A stretch of DNA of 64,000 bases from the NCBI RefSeq assembly GCF_011694815.1, contig NZ_CP050177.1, positions 7,447,501 to 7,511,500 on the forward strand. Reading direction: 5' to 3'. The notes beneath the pieces were generated by a model. The model had not been told where the DNA came from. It saw only the letters and a program-made list of their open reading frames with translations, and made no database searches. Both the position numbers and the translations under genes were made by a program. This DNA is from Streptomyces liangshanensis (GTDB lineage Bacteria > Actinomycetota > Actinomycetes > Streptomycetales > Streptomycetaceae). Positions 1 through 8,297 of the stretch are shown here, piece by piece (positions within the stretch are counted from its first letter, which is position 1; every line of letters begins with the position of its first letter).

Positions 1-1
1 C

Positions 2-604
2 GTCACCCTGCGGTTCACGGCCGCGACCGAGTCCGACACGGCGGGCATCACCGCGCTGGAGGTGATCCTGCCCGACGGGATCGTCCCGGCCGACGTCACC
101 TACGCCGGGGGCCCGCAGGGCTGGAAGCTCACGCCCACCGCCGAGGGCTACACCGTCTCGGGACCCGCGATGGCGCTCGGCCAGCCCGCCGCCTACGCGG
201 TGACCGTACGGCAGCTCCCGTACCTCAAGTCCCTGTCCTTCAAGACGCTCCAGACGTACGCCGACGGCCGCGTCGACCGCTGGGTCGAGCCGGCCGCGCC
301 CGCGGGGGAGCACGACGCCGCGCACGGCAAACCCGCGCCGGTCCTGGTGCTGGAGCCCGCCACCCCCGGCGCGAAGCCGGCCGCGACCGCCCCGGACGCC
401 GGGGCCGCCACGTCGGCCCCCGCCGCCGCACCCGCGCCGGCCGCTCCCGGTGAGATCCCCGGAGCGTCGTCGCGGACCGGAGCGGCCGGGGAGAGCGCCG
501 GCGGCGCGAACCCCGCCCTGATCATCGGCTTCGTGGTGGTCGTGGTGGCGCTGGTCGGCGGCATGTGGTGGTTCAGGCGCCGCGGGGGAGCGAGCCGGGC
601 CTGA
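2..604 (+). CDS. YcnI/DUF1775-family cell-envelope protein, 5' end missing
   Basis: The gene enters from the left edge, so its start and signal peptide lie outside the window; the frame is open from base 2. The visible part resembles the DUF1775 (YcnI) domain, with beta-rich sequence including PYLKSLSFKTLQTYADG and a WVEP segment. An Ala/Pro-rich linker follows (residues about 95-155 of the visible part), then one membrane helix (IIGFVVVVVALVGG) and an Arg-rich tail. This is the usual YcnI layout: an extracellular domain tethered by a C-terminal helix. Family members often sit with copper genes (YcnJ/CopC), which would lie upstream if present. Confidence 0.8.
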   Translation, partial: VTLRFTAATESDTAGITALEVILPDGIVPADVTYAGGPQGWKLTPTAEGYTVSGPAMALGQPAAYAVTVRQLPYLKSLSFKTLQTYADGRVDRWVEPAAPAGEHDAAHGKPAPVLVLEPATPGAKPAATAPDAGAATSAPAAAPAPAAPGEIPGASSRTGAAGESAGGANPALIIGFVVVVVALVGGMWWFRRRGGASRA

Positions 605-792
605 ACCGGACGGCGCCTGGCGGACGGCGCCTGTCGGTCCGTCAGGCCGACCGTTCGGGGCGCCGCACGTGATTCGTTTCACAGAGTCGGTCGCCCCCGG
701 GCAGGCATGGCACGGCGTGCCCCGGGCAGGCGCCTCACAGCCCACAGGTGGACCCCTACTGCCGCCGAGGCCCGACGAAGTGGAGAGTTACC

Positions 793-1026
793 GTGCTGAT
801 GGCTCACCCCGCGATACTCCGGAACCTGGTGGAGCGGTACGAGGAACTCCAGGTCGCCAGGACAGGGCAGGACACCCTGGAGACCCGGCGGCGGCTCGAG
901 GACGTCACCTACACCCTGTGCGTGTCCACCGGCACCCGGACGATCGAGGACGCGCTCAGAGTCGCGGAGGAGCAGTTGGCCGAGGCACTCGACCCGGCCG
1001 AGGCGGACGTACGGCTCACGGCCTGA
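793..1026 (+). CDS. DUF5133 small protein
   Basis: A 77-residue protein of the Streptomyces DUF5133 type. The start is taken as the GTG giving VLMAHPAILRN, because GGAGA lies about 6 bases upstream; an in-frame ATG 15 codons earlier lacks a ribosome site. The sequence is mostly helical and charged (NLVERYEELQ, ARTGQDTLETRRRLEDVTYTLC). It has no membrane segment or catalytic motif. Function is unknown; members are scattered in streptomycete genomes and often lie near regulators. The 188 bases upstream contain short direct repeats (ggacggcgcctg twice; cccgggcaggc twice) and no other gene. Confidence 0.7.
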   Translation: MLMAHPAILRNLVERYEELQVARTGQDTLETRRRLEDVTYTLCVSTGTRTIEDALRVAEEQLAEALDPAEADVRLTA

Positions 1027-1073
1027 GCCGGACCACGACCCGGAGCGCGGCCGGGGCGCCGTGACCCGACCGG

Positions 1074-2372
1074 TCAGGCGGACCTCTCGTGGTGCCCGCG
1101 GTCGCCGTCCGGGCGCTCGCGCGGCACCAGCGTCGGATTCACGTTGCCGAGGACGGTCTCGCGGCTGACGACCACCCGGGCCACGTCGTCCCGGCTGGGC
1201 ACCTCGTACATCACGTTGAGCAGGACCTCTTCGAGGATCGCGCGGGCGGCCCTGGCGCCCGTACGGCGCAGGAGCGCCTGCTCCGCGATCGCGGCGACGG
1301 CCCCCTCCGTGAACTCCAACTCCACCCCGTCCAGGGCGAAGAGCTTCTGGTACTGCCGGACGAGCGCGTTGCGCGGCTCGGTCAGGATCCGCGTCAGAGC
1401 GGCCTCGTCCAGCGGCTGCACCGTCGTCACCACCGGCAACCGCCCGACGAACTCCGGGATGAGCCCGAACTTCAGCAGGTCCTCGGGCATGACGTCCGCG
1501 AAGGCGTCCGCCCCCTCACGCTCCTCCCGGGTGCGGACCGAGCCGCCGAACCCGATGCCCCGGTGCGCGGCCCGCTGCTCGATGATCCGCTCCAGGCCGG
1601 CGAAGGCGCCGCCCACGATGAACAGCACGCTGCCCGTGTCGATCTGGATGAACTCCTGGCCCGGTTGCTTGCGCCCGCCCTGCGGCGGCACGCTGGCCGT
1701 AGTCCCCTCCAGGATCTTCAACAGGGCCTGCTGGACGCCCTCTCCCGACACGTCACGGGTGATCGACGGGTTCTCGCTCTTACGGGTGATCTTGTCGATC
1801 TCGTCGATGTAGACGATGCCCGTCTGGGCCTTCTCCACGTCGAAGTCGGCGGCCTGGAGCAGCTTGAGGAGGATCGTCTCGACGTCCTCCCCGACATAGC
1901 CGGCCTCCGTGAGGGCCGTCGCGTCGGCGATCACGAACGGGACGTCCAGCATGCGCGCGAGGGTCTGGACGAGATACGTCTTGCCGCAGCCGGTCGGGCC
2001 GATCAGCAGGATGTTCGACTTGCCCAGCTCGACCGGCTCGTCCCCGGCGGACTCCCGGGCCTCCCCGCCGGCTCTCGGGCGGATGCGCTTGTAGTGGTTG
2101 TAGACCGCGACGGCGAGCGCCTTCTTGGCGCCCTCCTGCCCGATGACGTACTCCTCCAGGAAGGCGTGGATCTCGCGCGGCTTGGGCGACTCCCAGGGGC
2201 CGGCCGCGGCGACCTGGTCGCGCTCCTCCTCGATGAGCTCGTTGCAGAGCCCCACGCACTCGTCGCAGATGCACAGCGGGCTCGGCCCCGCGATCAGCTT
2301 CCTGACCTGCTTCTGGTTCTTCCCGCAGAACGTGCATTTCAGCAGGTCGCCGCTGTCCCCGATGGGTGCCAC
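1074..2372 (-). CDS. clpX: ClpX-type ATPase, probably a paralogue
   Basis: 432 residues, the usual ClpX length. The N-terminal zinc-binding domain has C13, C16, C36 and C39. The AAA+ core has Walker A GPTGCGKT (125-132), pore loop GYVG, Walker [11 protein letters not shown], an IGFGG loop for contact with ClpP, and sensor II. Family role: unfolds substrates and feeds them to ClpP. Three motifs drift from the housekeeping consensus: Walker A has Cys for Ser, the RKH loop reads RKQ, and the sensor II region reads GARAAR where GARGLR is usual. No clpP or trigger-factor gene is adjacent, although housekeeping clpX normally follows clpP. It is divergent from a TetR gene across an inverted repeat. 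I infer a regulated second ClpX. Confidence 0.9.
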   Translation of the reverse strand: MAPIGDSGDLLKCTFCGKNQKQVRKLIAGPSPLCICDECVGLCNELIEEERDQVAAAGPWESPKPREIHAFLEEYVIGQEGAKKALAVAVYNHYKRIRPRAGGEARESAGDEPVELGKSNILLIGPTGCGKTYLVQTLARMLDVPFVIADATALTEAGYVGEDVETILLKLLQAADFDVEKAQTGIVYIDEIDKITRKSENPSITRDVSGEGVQQALLKILEGTTASVPPQGGRKQPGQEFIQIDTGSVLFIVGGAFAGLERIIEQRAAHRGIGFGGSVRTREEREGADAFADVMPEDLLKFGLIPEFVGRLPVVTTVQPLDEAALTRILTEPRNALVRQYQKLFALDGVELEFTEGAVAAIAEQALLRRTGARAARAILEEVLLNVMYEVPSRDDVARVVVSRETVLGNVNPTLVPRERPDGDRGHHERSA

Positions 2373-2424
2373 CGCTCAATGTCTCCTCACCGGACCTACG
2401 GAACCGGACGCGCGTAACCGGACA

Positions 2425-2460
2425 TTCACATGGTGAGATCACATGACGTCACCATCTGAA
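2425..2460. promoter_or_regulatory. Inverted repeat between clpX and tetR, probable TetR operator
   Basis: TTCACATGGTGA (2425-2436) and TCACCATCTGAA (2449-2460) are inverted copies matching at 11 of 12 positions, separated by 12 bases. They sit 52 bases before the clpX start and about 100 bases before the tetR start. The position suggests autorepression by the TetR protein together with control of clpX. The assignment is inferred. Confidence 0.6.
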
Positions 2461-2561
2461 TGGCCACGGTATCTTGATGCCGAACGGACGGCAACGCCGT
2501 GCCGATCGCACCGGTTCGGCCGGGACGGGCCGCGCCGCCACGGCCGGAATGAGAGAGAGCG

Positions 2562-3677
2562 ATGAGTCGGCTCAGCAGGGTGGAACTGCGGGAGCGCAAT
2601 CGCGCCAGAGTACTCGCCGCCGCCGGGGACGAATTCGCCGAACGCGGCTTCCGGGACGCCAAGGTGGACGGGATCGCCGAGCGCGCCGGCCTGACCCGCG
2701 GCGCCGTCTACTCCAACTTCCCCGGCAAACGGGCCCTCTACTTCGAGGTGTTGGCCGACCTCGCCGAGCACGCCCCCGAACCACCCGCCCCGGACGGGGG
2801 AGCCGGGGCGGTCCAGGGTACGGGACCGTCGCCGACCGCCCGTGAGGCGCTGGGCGCCTTCGCCCGCGCCTGGCTCACCCGGCTGCCGCTCGCCGACACG
2901 GACGAGGAGCACGGCCCGGCCCGGCTCGGCATGGACGTCCTGCCCGAGGTGCTCGCCGAGGAGTGGATCCGGCGGCCCTTCGCGCAGCTCATGAAGCTGG
3001 ACGCGATCCTGCTCGGCCTCGCCCTGGAGCGGCTCGGCCCGCCCGGCGCGCCGCCCGGCAGCCGGGTGCGGGTCGCCGAGGCGGTCCTCACCGCCCTGCA
3101 CGGCGCGAGCCAACTGGCGGCCGCTGCGCCGGGGTTCATCGAACCGTTCAACGTCGTCAGCGCCTGCGAGCAGCTCGCCGGGCTCGAACTCGGCGGCTGG
3201 TGGCCGCCCTCGCACGTCCTCACCCCGGCGCTGCCGGCCGACCGGCCGTGGGCCCCGCCGGGCGGCCTCGACGCCGTGCGGCGCGCCCCCGCCCGGCTGG
3301 CGGGCGACGGGGTGCTGGCCATCCTCGGCCTGCACCGGCTCGAAGCCGTCGAGGAGGCGGTTCGGGCCGCGCCCGCCGGGGCCGAGGTCACCGCCGTCCT
3401 GGTCACCGGCGACCCCGACGAACTGGCCCCCCTGGCCCGGCTCGCCGTGGCCGACCTCTGCGGGCCGCTGCGCCACGCCTTCCCGCCCTCCGCCTGGCCC
3501 CGGCTCCAGGTGGTGGTCGACACGTCGGGCGCGGTCGCCGCGGCGGCGGGCATCTCGGTGGTGAGCGACGGGACGGAGGCCGCCGTCCGCGTCGAGTCGA
3601 GCCGGATCGTCGCCCGGGCGGAGGGCCGCGGCGCCTGCCACGCGATCGCGTCGGCGGGCGTGGCGCCGATCCCGTAA
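2562..3677 (+). CDS. TetR-family regulator with extended C-terminal domain
   Basis: 371 residues. The N-terminus is a clear TetR helix-turn-helix (RARVLAAAGDEFAERGFRDAKVDGIAERAG, then TRGAVYSNFPGKRALYFEVL). The usual length is about 200 residues, and the ligand domain appears to end near residue 215. A further stretch of about 150 residues follows (DRPWAPPGGLDAVRR to the end) with alternating beta/alpha character (VLAILGLHRLEAVEEAVRAAPAGAEVTAVLVTG), which I do not recognise. Start: ATG behind GAGAGAGAGCG. The gene is divergent from clpX with a shared inverted repeat, so local control is likely. Confidence 0.85.
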   Translation: MSRLSRVELRERNRARVLAAAGDEFAERGFRDAKVDGIAERAGLTRGAVYSNFPGKRALYFEVLADLAEHAPEPPAPDGGAGAVQGTGPSPTAREALGAFARAWLTRLPLADTDEEHGPARLGMDVLPEVLAEEWIRRPFAQLMKLDAILLGLALERLGPPGAPPGSRVRVAEAVLTALHGASQLAAAAPGFIEPFNVVSACEQLAGLELGGWWPPSHVLTPALPADRPWAPPGGLDAVRRAPARLAGDGVLAILGLHRLEAVEEAVRAAPAGAEVTAVLVTGDPDELAPLARLAVADLCGPLRHAFPPSAWPRLQVVVDTSGAVAAAAGISVVSDGTEAAVRVESSRIVARAEGRGACHAIASAGVAPIP

Positions 3678-3694
3678 CGGACCGGCGCGCGTCC

Positions 3695-5053
3695 CTAGAA
3701 GGTGTCGGCCGACAGCCCCAAGTGCTCGCGCAGCGTGGTGCCTTCGTACTCCGTGCGGTGGACGCCCCACTCCTGGAGCAGCGGTACGACCTGGTCCGCG
3801 AAGACGTCGAGCCCGCCCGGCGTCAGGTGCGGTACGAGGATGAACCCGTCGCTCCCGTCGGACTGCACGAAGTGGTTGATCTCGGTGGCCACGGACTCCG
3901 GGGTGCCGATGAAGGACTGCCGGCTGGACACCTCGATGATCAGGTCGCGGATCGACAGCTTCTTCGCCTCGGCGATCTCACGGTACCGGCGCGCCACCGC
4001 CAGCGGGTCGCCGTGCTGCCGAACGCTCGCCCGCCCCTTCGCGACCGTGTGCTCGCCCGGGTCCGGGTCGACGTCGGGCAGCGGCCCGTCGGGGTCGTAC
4101 GCGCTCAGGTCCCTGTTCCACACCTGCTCCAGCAGCTTGATCGCGGTCTGTCCGCTGACCTGCTGCCGGCGAATCAGCGCGGCCTTCTCCTCGGCCTCCT
4201 CCGGGGTGTCCCCGAGCACGAACGTGACGCCCGGCAGGATCTTCAGCTCGTCGTGGGTCCGGCCGTGGCGCGCCAGTCTGCCCTTGACGTCCGCGTAGAA
4301 CTCCTTGCCCGCCTCCAGCGTGCCGTGCCGGGTGAAGATCGCGTCGGCGCCGGCCGCCGCGAACTCGCGCCCCGCCTCGGAGTCCCCGGCCTGGAAGATC
4401 ACCGGGCGGCCCTGCGGACTGCGCGGCACGTTGAACCGGCCGGTGATGTCGAACTGCTCGCTGTGGTGGTCGAACCGCCCGGCCTCCGGGTCGCCGAGGT
4501 AGACGCCCGACTCCTTGTCGGCCACGATCTCGTCGCCGCGCCAGGAACCGAACAGGACCTTCGCCGCCGCCAGGAACTCCTGGGCGCGCGCGTACCGGGC
4601 GTCCTGCGGCAGGAAGCCCCCGCGGCGGAAGTTCTCGCCGGTGAACGCGTCCCACGAGGTGACGACGTTCCAGGCGGCGCGCCCGCCGGAGAGGTGGTCG
4701 AGGCTGGCGAACTGCCGGGCCACCTCGTAGGGCTCGTTGAACGTCGAGTTGATCGTGCCGGCCAGTCCGAGCCGCTCGGTCACGGCGGCCAGCGCGCTCA
4801 GCACGGTGAAGGTGTCCGGGCGGCCGACGACGTCCAAGTCGTAGATGAGGCCGTTCTGTTCCCGCAGCCGGAGCCCCTCCGCGAGGAAGAGGAAGTCGAA
4901 CTTGGCGCGCTCCGCGGTCCGCGCCAGGTGCACGAAGGAGCTGAAGTCGATCTGGCTGCCCGCCTCGGGGTCGGCCCAGACCGTGGTGTTGTTGACGCCG
5001 GGGAAGTGCGCGGCGAGGTGGATCTGCTTGAGGGGCTTGTCGGGCTTGCTCAT
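3695..5053 (-). CDS. NtaA/SnaA/DszA-type FMN-dependent monooxygenase
   Basis: 452 residues from ATG at 5053 (MSKPDKPLKQ). The open frame runs further upstream but is low-complexity. Family features of the nitrilotriacetate/dibenzothiophene-sulfone class of bacterial luciferase-like enzymes include LAAHFPGVNNTTVW, the FLFLAEGLRLRE segment, AAWNVVTSWD and RPVIFQAGDSEAGREFAA. Such enzymes use reduced FMN from a separate reductase to oxidise organosulfur or amine compounds. It lies 34 bases downstream of a second flavin monooxygenase, so the two are probably cotranscribed. The leader peptide upstream points to a sulfur-scavenging substrate; the compound cannot be read from the sequence. Confidence 0.88.
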   Translation of the reverse strand: MSKPDKPLKQIHLAAHFPGVNNTTVWADPEAGSQIDFSSFVHLARTAERAKFDFLFLAEGLRLREQNGLIYDLDVVGRPDTFTVLSALAAVTERLGLAGTINSTFNEPYEVARQFASLDHLSGGRAAWNVVTSWDAFTGENFRRGGFLPQDARYARAQEFLAAAKVLFGSWRGDEIVADKESGVYLGDPEAGRFDHHSEQFDITGRFNVPRSPQGRPVIFQAGDSEAGREFAAAGADAIFTRHGTLEAGKEFYADVKGRLARHGRTHDELKILPGVTFVLGDTPEEAEEKAALIRRQQVSGQTAIKLLEQVWNRDLSAYDPDGPLPDVDPDPGEHTVAKGRASVRQHGDPLAVARRYREIAEAKKLSIRDLIIEVSSRQSFIGTPESVATEINHFVQSDGSDGFILVPHLTPGGLDVFADQVVPLLQEWGVHRTEYEGTTLREHLGLSADTF

Positions 5054-5087
5054 CTCACGTCCTCGTTGCTCGGGGGTCGGCGCCGGG

Positions 5088-6344
5088 TCAGGCGGTGGCG
5101 GGGGCGGTCGCGGTCGCGGGGGAATCGGCGGGGGAGCCGGAGGCGGTGGCGTAGCGGCTGGCGGGCCTGCCGAGCCCGAGCAGACCGCGCAGGGTGCCCG
5201 CCTCGTACTCCCGGCGGAACGCCCCGCGCGCCTGCAACTCGGGAACGAGTCCGCGGGTGAGCGCCAGCAGGTCGTGCGGTACGGCGGCCGGCCGCAGCCG
5301 GAAGCCGGAGAGCCCGGCGGCCCGCCACTCCAGGAGCCGGTCGGCGAGCCCGGCCGGGGTCCCGGTGAAGACCGGGGCGTCTGACACGAAGGCCTCACCG
5401 GCCAGTTCGTCCAGCCGTTCCTTGCGGGCGACGGCCTCGGCCTCCGTCGCGTCCAGGAACACCACCAGGTCCCCGAAGACGTGCAGCGGCTCCCGGTCCC
5501 GCCCGGCGGCGGCCTGTTCGGCGCGGACCTCGCGCTCGACGGCCCGCGCCTGCGCGGCGTCGGACGGCGTCACGTACACGACGTCGGCGGAGCGCGCGGC
5601 GAAGCGGTACGGCACGGTGGCGTGCGCGAGCGCGGTGACGAGCGGCTGGCCCTGCGGCGGGCGCGGGGTGATGGAGGGCCCCTTGACGCTGAACCACTTG
5701 CCGGAGAAGTCGATGTAGTGCAGCCGGTCGCGGTCCACGAACCGGCCGGTCGCCGCGTCCCGGATCACCGCGTCGTCCTCCCAGCTGTCCCAGAGCCGGC
5801 GCACCACCTCCACGTAGTCGGCCGCCTCGTCGAACAGGTCCGTGACCAGCGTGGCCACCGCCGGGTCGTCGCGGTCCTCAATGCGGTGGGTGAACGTACG
5901 GCGCCCGAAGAGCGCGGCCTCGTAGGGCCGGGCGGAGAGCTGGACCCGCAGGCCCGCGCGGCCCGAGCTGACGTAGTCGAGGGTGGCGATGGCCTTCGAC
6001 GCGTGGAAGGGCTCGCTGTGCGTGACCGTGACCGTGGGCACCAACCCGATGTGGCGGGTCAGGGGCGCGACCCGGGCCGCCGTGAGCACCGCGTCGAGGC
6101 GGCCCTGCACCCGGCCGGGCGACTCCTCCGGGTCGGACGCGTCGTACCGCGCGGGCCGGACCCCGACGGAGTCCTCGATGGTCACGAAGTCCACCAGGCC
6201 GCGCTCGGCCTCCTGGACCAGGTCCAACCAGTAGGCCGGGGTGAAGAGTTCACCGGCGCGGGCGTCCGGCGCGCGCCAGGCGGCCGGGTGCCAGCCGGCT
6301 CCTTCGAGGGCTATCGCGAGATGAAGGGGGGCGGACTCGGGCAT
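5088..6344 (-). CDS. LLM-class flavin-dependent oxidoreductase
   Basis: 418 residues from ATG at 6344. Luciferase-like TIM-barrel sequence: VDFVTIEDSVGV near residue 50, then IGLVPTVTVTHSEPFHASKAIATLDYVSSGRAGL, GPSITPRPPQGQP and a C-terminal SGFRLRPAAVPHDLL. It reads first in a two-gene unit with the NtaA/SnaA-like enzyme. The C-terminal 20 residues are Ala/Thr/Pro-rich. Expected role: FMNH2-dependent oxidation, perhaps desulfonation, in the cytoplasm. A short leader ORF ends 56 bases upstream, so expression may respond to cysteine supply. No flavin reductase or uptake system is in the window. Confidence 0.85.
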   Translation of the reverse strand: MPESAPLHLAIALEGAGWHPAAWRAPDARAGELFTPAYWLDLVQEAERGLVDFVTIEDSVGVRPARYDASDPEESPGRVQGRLDAVLTAARVAPLTRHIGLVPTVTVTHSEPFHASKAIATLDYVSSGRAGLRVQLSARPYEAALFGRRTFTHRIEDRDDPAVATLVTDLFDEAADYVEVVRRLWDSWEDDAVIRDAATGRFVDRDRLHYIDFSGKWFSVKGPSITPRPPQGQPLVTALAHATVPYRFAARSADVVYVTPSDAAQARAVEREVRAEQAAAGRDREPLHVFGDLVVFLDATEAEAVARKERLDELAGEAFVSDAPVFTGTPAGLADRLLEWRAAGLSGFRLRPAAVPHDLLALTRGLVPELQARGAFRREYEAGTLRGLLGLGRPASRYATASGSPADSPATATAPATA

Positions 6345-6400
6345 GGAGGTACACCGCTTCCAGGAGACATGTGCGGGGGCGGGGCGGGGAGACAGTCGCG

Positions 6401-6496
6401 TTAGGCGACCGGGCGGCGGCGACACATCGCGCCGGCGACACGCTGGAGGTCGATGTGCAGGCGCAGGAAGGCGGTGTGCGAGGTGGGTGCGTGCAC
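6401..6496 (-). CDS. Putative sulfur/cysteine leader peptide
   Basis: A 31-codon ORF ending RLHIDLQRVAGAMCRRRPVA. The core HIDL-Q-R-V-x-x-A-M-C-R closely matches the leader peptides found before sulfur-assimilation and sulfonate genes in streptomycetes. The single Cys lies near the end, as is usual. The likely start is the GTG at 6496; no strong Shine-Dalgarno is visible, so the start is uncertain. It ends 56 bases before the flavin monooxygenase pair. Known logic in actinobacteria: slow translation at Cys codons signals low cysteine and relieves attenuation. That mechanism here is inference. The interval 6497-6716 holds the divergent promoters and no other gene. Confidence 0.7.
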   Translation of the reverse strand: MHAPTSHTAFLRLHIDLQRVAGAMCRRRPVA

Positions 6497-6716
6497 CCAG
6501 TGCCATCGCCGCGTCGCCCTTTCTGTTCCGAGGGGGGCCGGTAGGACAGCCCCACTGGGGGGAACCGGAGGCGGACTCCCACTGTTCCCGTGGGGTGTTG
6601 CGGGAGTGTGTACAGCGTGTGGCACGCCACCCGACCCACCTGCGCCGGGGTTCGGCCCGCCGTCCGGGCGGAAATCCGGGCGCCTTTCGCCCGCTGCACC
6701 GGGCAGGATGCCCTCC

Positions 6717-8234
6717 GTGAACCACCTTCTGTGCGGGCTCGCCGCCAACGAGGCCCTGCCGCCCGACCTGGTGGACCGGCTGATCGCCGTCGCGGACGCC
6801 GATGTGGCCCACGTGCTCGCCGGCCGCCCGGATCTCCGTCACGAGCAGGCGGTCGCGCTGGTCGCCCGGGACGGGGAGAGCGCTCAACGACTCGCCTACG
6901 AGGGCAGGTTGACCGCCACCGACGTCGATCCCGTAACGCACCCGGACGCGGCTCTCGCCCTGCTCGACCGGCGGGAGGGCAGACCGGAGTGGGCGCGCCT
7001 CCTCGCCACCCATCCCCGCGTCGCCTACCGGGAGAGCCTGGCCGCCTGCGCCGGCCTCCCCTCCGACGTGGTGGAGACACTCGCCGCGGACCCGGACGTA
7101 CGGGTCGTCGCGGAACTGGCCCTGTGGACGACGGCGGACGCGGCGGCGGCCCTCGCCCGGCACCCCCACGCCGAGGTCCGCCGGGCGGTGGCGGCCAACG
7201 AGGCCACGCCGCCCGCCGTGTTGGCGGCGCTGATCACCGGCGAGGGGCTGCCGCCGGCCCGGTGGTGCCTGGTCTGCGACCGCGAACGGACCCCGTTCGT
7301 CCACCCCACGCGCTGCCCGCGCCGCGACTGCGACCTGCGGCCGGGCGACTCCTGCGACGGGTCCCACGACTCCACCGCGCACCTCATGCGTCAGATGGCG
7401 TTGCGGAACCCGGCCACGCCCACTCAGGCCGTCGTCGGTTTCGCCGCCCACCCGTCGATACAGCTCCGGTGGGACCTCGCTGCCCGCCCGGACCTCCCCC
7501 CGGAGGTGTCGGAGCGGCTCGCGGCGGATCCCGCTCGCGTCGTCCGGGCCGCCTTAGCGGAGAATCCCGCGATCGGCGGCCCACTGATCCGGGCCATGGC
7601 GGACGACCCCGACCAGGACGTACGCCGCGCCCTGGCCCGCCACCCGGACGTGCCGCTCGACGTACTCCGCCGCCTAGCTGCCACGACGAGGCTCGGCGCG
7701 ACCCTCCTGCCGCAGATCTCCGCCGCTTCCCCGCAGGAGGTCGAGGAGTTGGCGGCGTCGCCGGACCCGGAGGTACGGATGCTCCTGGCGCGCCGCCGCG
7801 ACCTGCCCGCCGGGATACGCGACACGCTGGCCGCCGACCCCGACGCGAAGGTGGCCAAGTCCGTCGCCCCGCACCCCGGGCTCTCCGAGGCGGCGTTGCG
7901 CGCGACGGTCGGCCGGCACGGGGCCCAGGTGGTCGCCGCGGTGGCGACCAACCCGGACGCGACCCCCGCGCTGCTGGAGGAACTGACCGGCCACCGGCCG
8001 CCCGTACAGAAGGCGTTCCGCGCGGTGGCACGGCACGCTCGTGCGACGGCCCCGGCCCTGCTCGCCTGCCTGGCAGACCGGCAGGCGAGGCCCCTGGCGG
8101 CCGGCCGGCCCGCGCTTGCGCCCCCGGTTGTCGTGGAACTGCTGACGGACGACGATCCGCGGACGGTGGAGGCGGCGGCGGCCAACCCGTCCCTGCCGCT
8201 CGCCGTGATGGCGGAGCTGCTGGACCGGGCGTGA
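6717..8234 (+). CDS. LRV/HEAT-like repeat protein with central cysteine cluster and a TTA codon
   Basis: 505 residues from GTG at 6717, with GGGCAGGA 8 bases upstream; ATG at 6708 is possible but has no spacing for a ribosome site. It is built of about 24-residue helical repeats of the leucine-rich-variant type (units like NPATPTQAVVGFAAHPSIQL, LPPEVSERLAADPARVVRAALAENP). Between two repeat blocks lies a non-repeat insert with C184, C187, C200, C205 and C213 plus H196 and H217, fit for zinc or an Fe-S cluster. The Azotobacter LRV protein also pairs such repeats with an Fe-S cluster. Leu280 is encoded by TTA (7554-7556), so translation would depend on the bldA tRNA in a Streptomyces. Confidence 0.75.
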   Translation: MNHLLCGLAANEALPPDLVDRLIAVADADVAHVLAGRPDLRHEQAVALVARDGESAQRLAYEGRLTATDVDPVTHPDAALALLDRREGRPEWARLLATHPRVAYRESLAACAGLPSDVVETLAADPDVRVVAELALWTTADAAAALARHPHAEVRRAVAANEATPPAVLAALITGEGLPPARWCLVCDRERTPFVHPTRCPRRDCDLRPGDSCDGSHDSTAHLMRQMALRNPATPTQAVVGFAAHPSIQLRWDLAARPDLPPEVSERLAADPARVVRAALAENPAIGGPLIRAMADDPDQDVRRALARHPDVPLDVLRRLAATTRLGATLLPQISAASPQEVEELAASPDPEVRMLLARRRDLPAGIRDTLAADPDAKVAKSVAPHPGLSEAALRATVGRHGAQVVAAVATNPDATPALLEELTGHRPPVQKAFRAVARHARATAPALLACLADRQARPLAAGRPALAPPVVVELLTDDDPRTVEAAAANPSLPLAVMAELLDRA

Positions 8235-8244
8235 CCACGCGGCG

Positions 8245-8289
8245 GGCGGTGGCAGCACGGCTGCCGCGGGCCGCGCGGACCACCGCCCC
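8245..8289. terminator. Hairpin between convergent genes
   Basis: GGGCGGTGG (8245-8253) pairs with CCACCGCCC (8281-8289), and a smaller stem GGCAGC/GCTGCC lies inside. It sits between the stops of the LRV gene and the secreted protease and can serve both strands. There is no U-tract, as is usual in streptomycetes. Confidence 0.6.
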
Positions 8290-8297
8290 TGGTCCGA

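Noticed and set aside
8245..8289. Regulatory site for the protease
   Set aside because: It is between convergent stops, so it is more likely a terminator.
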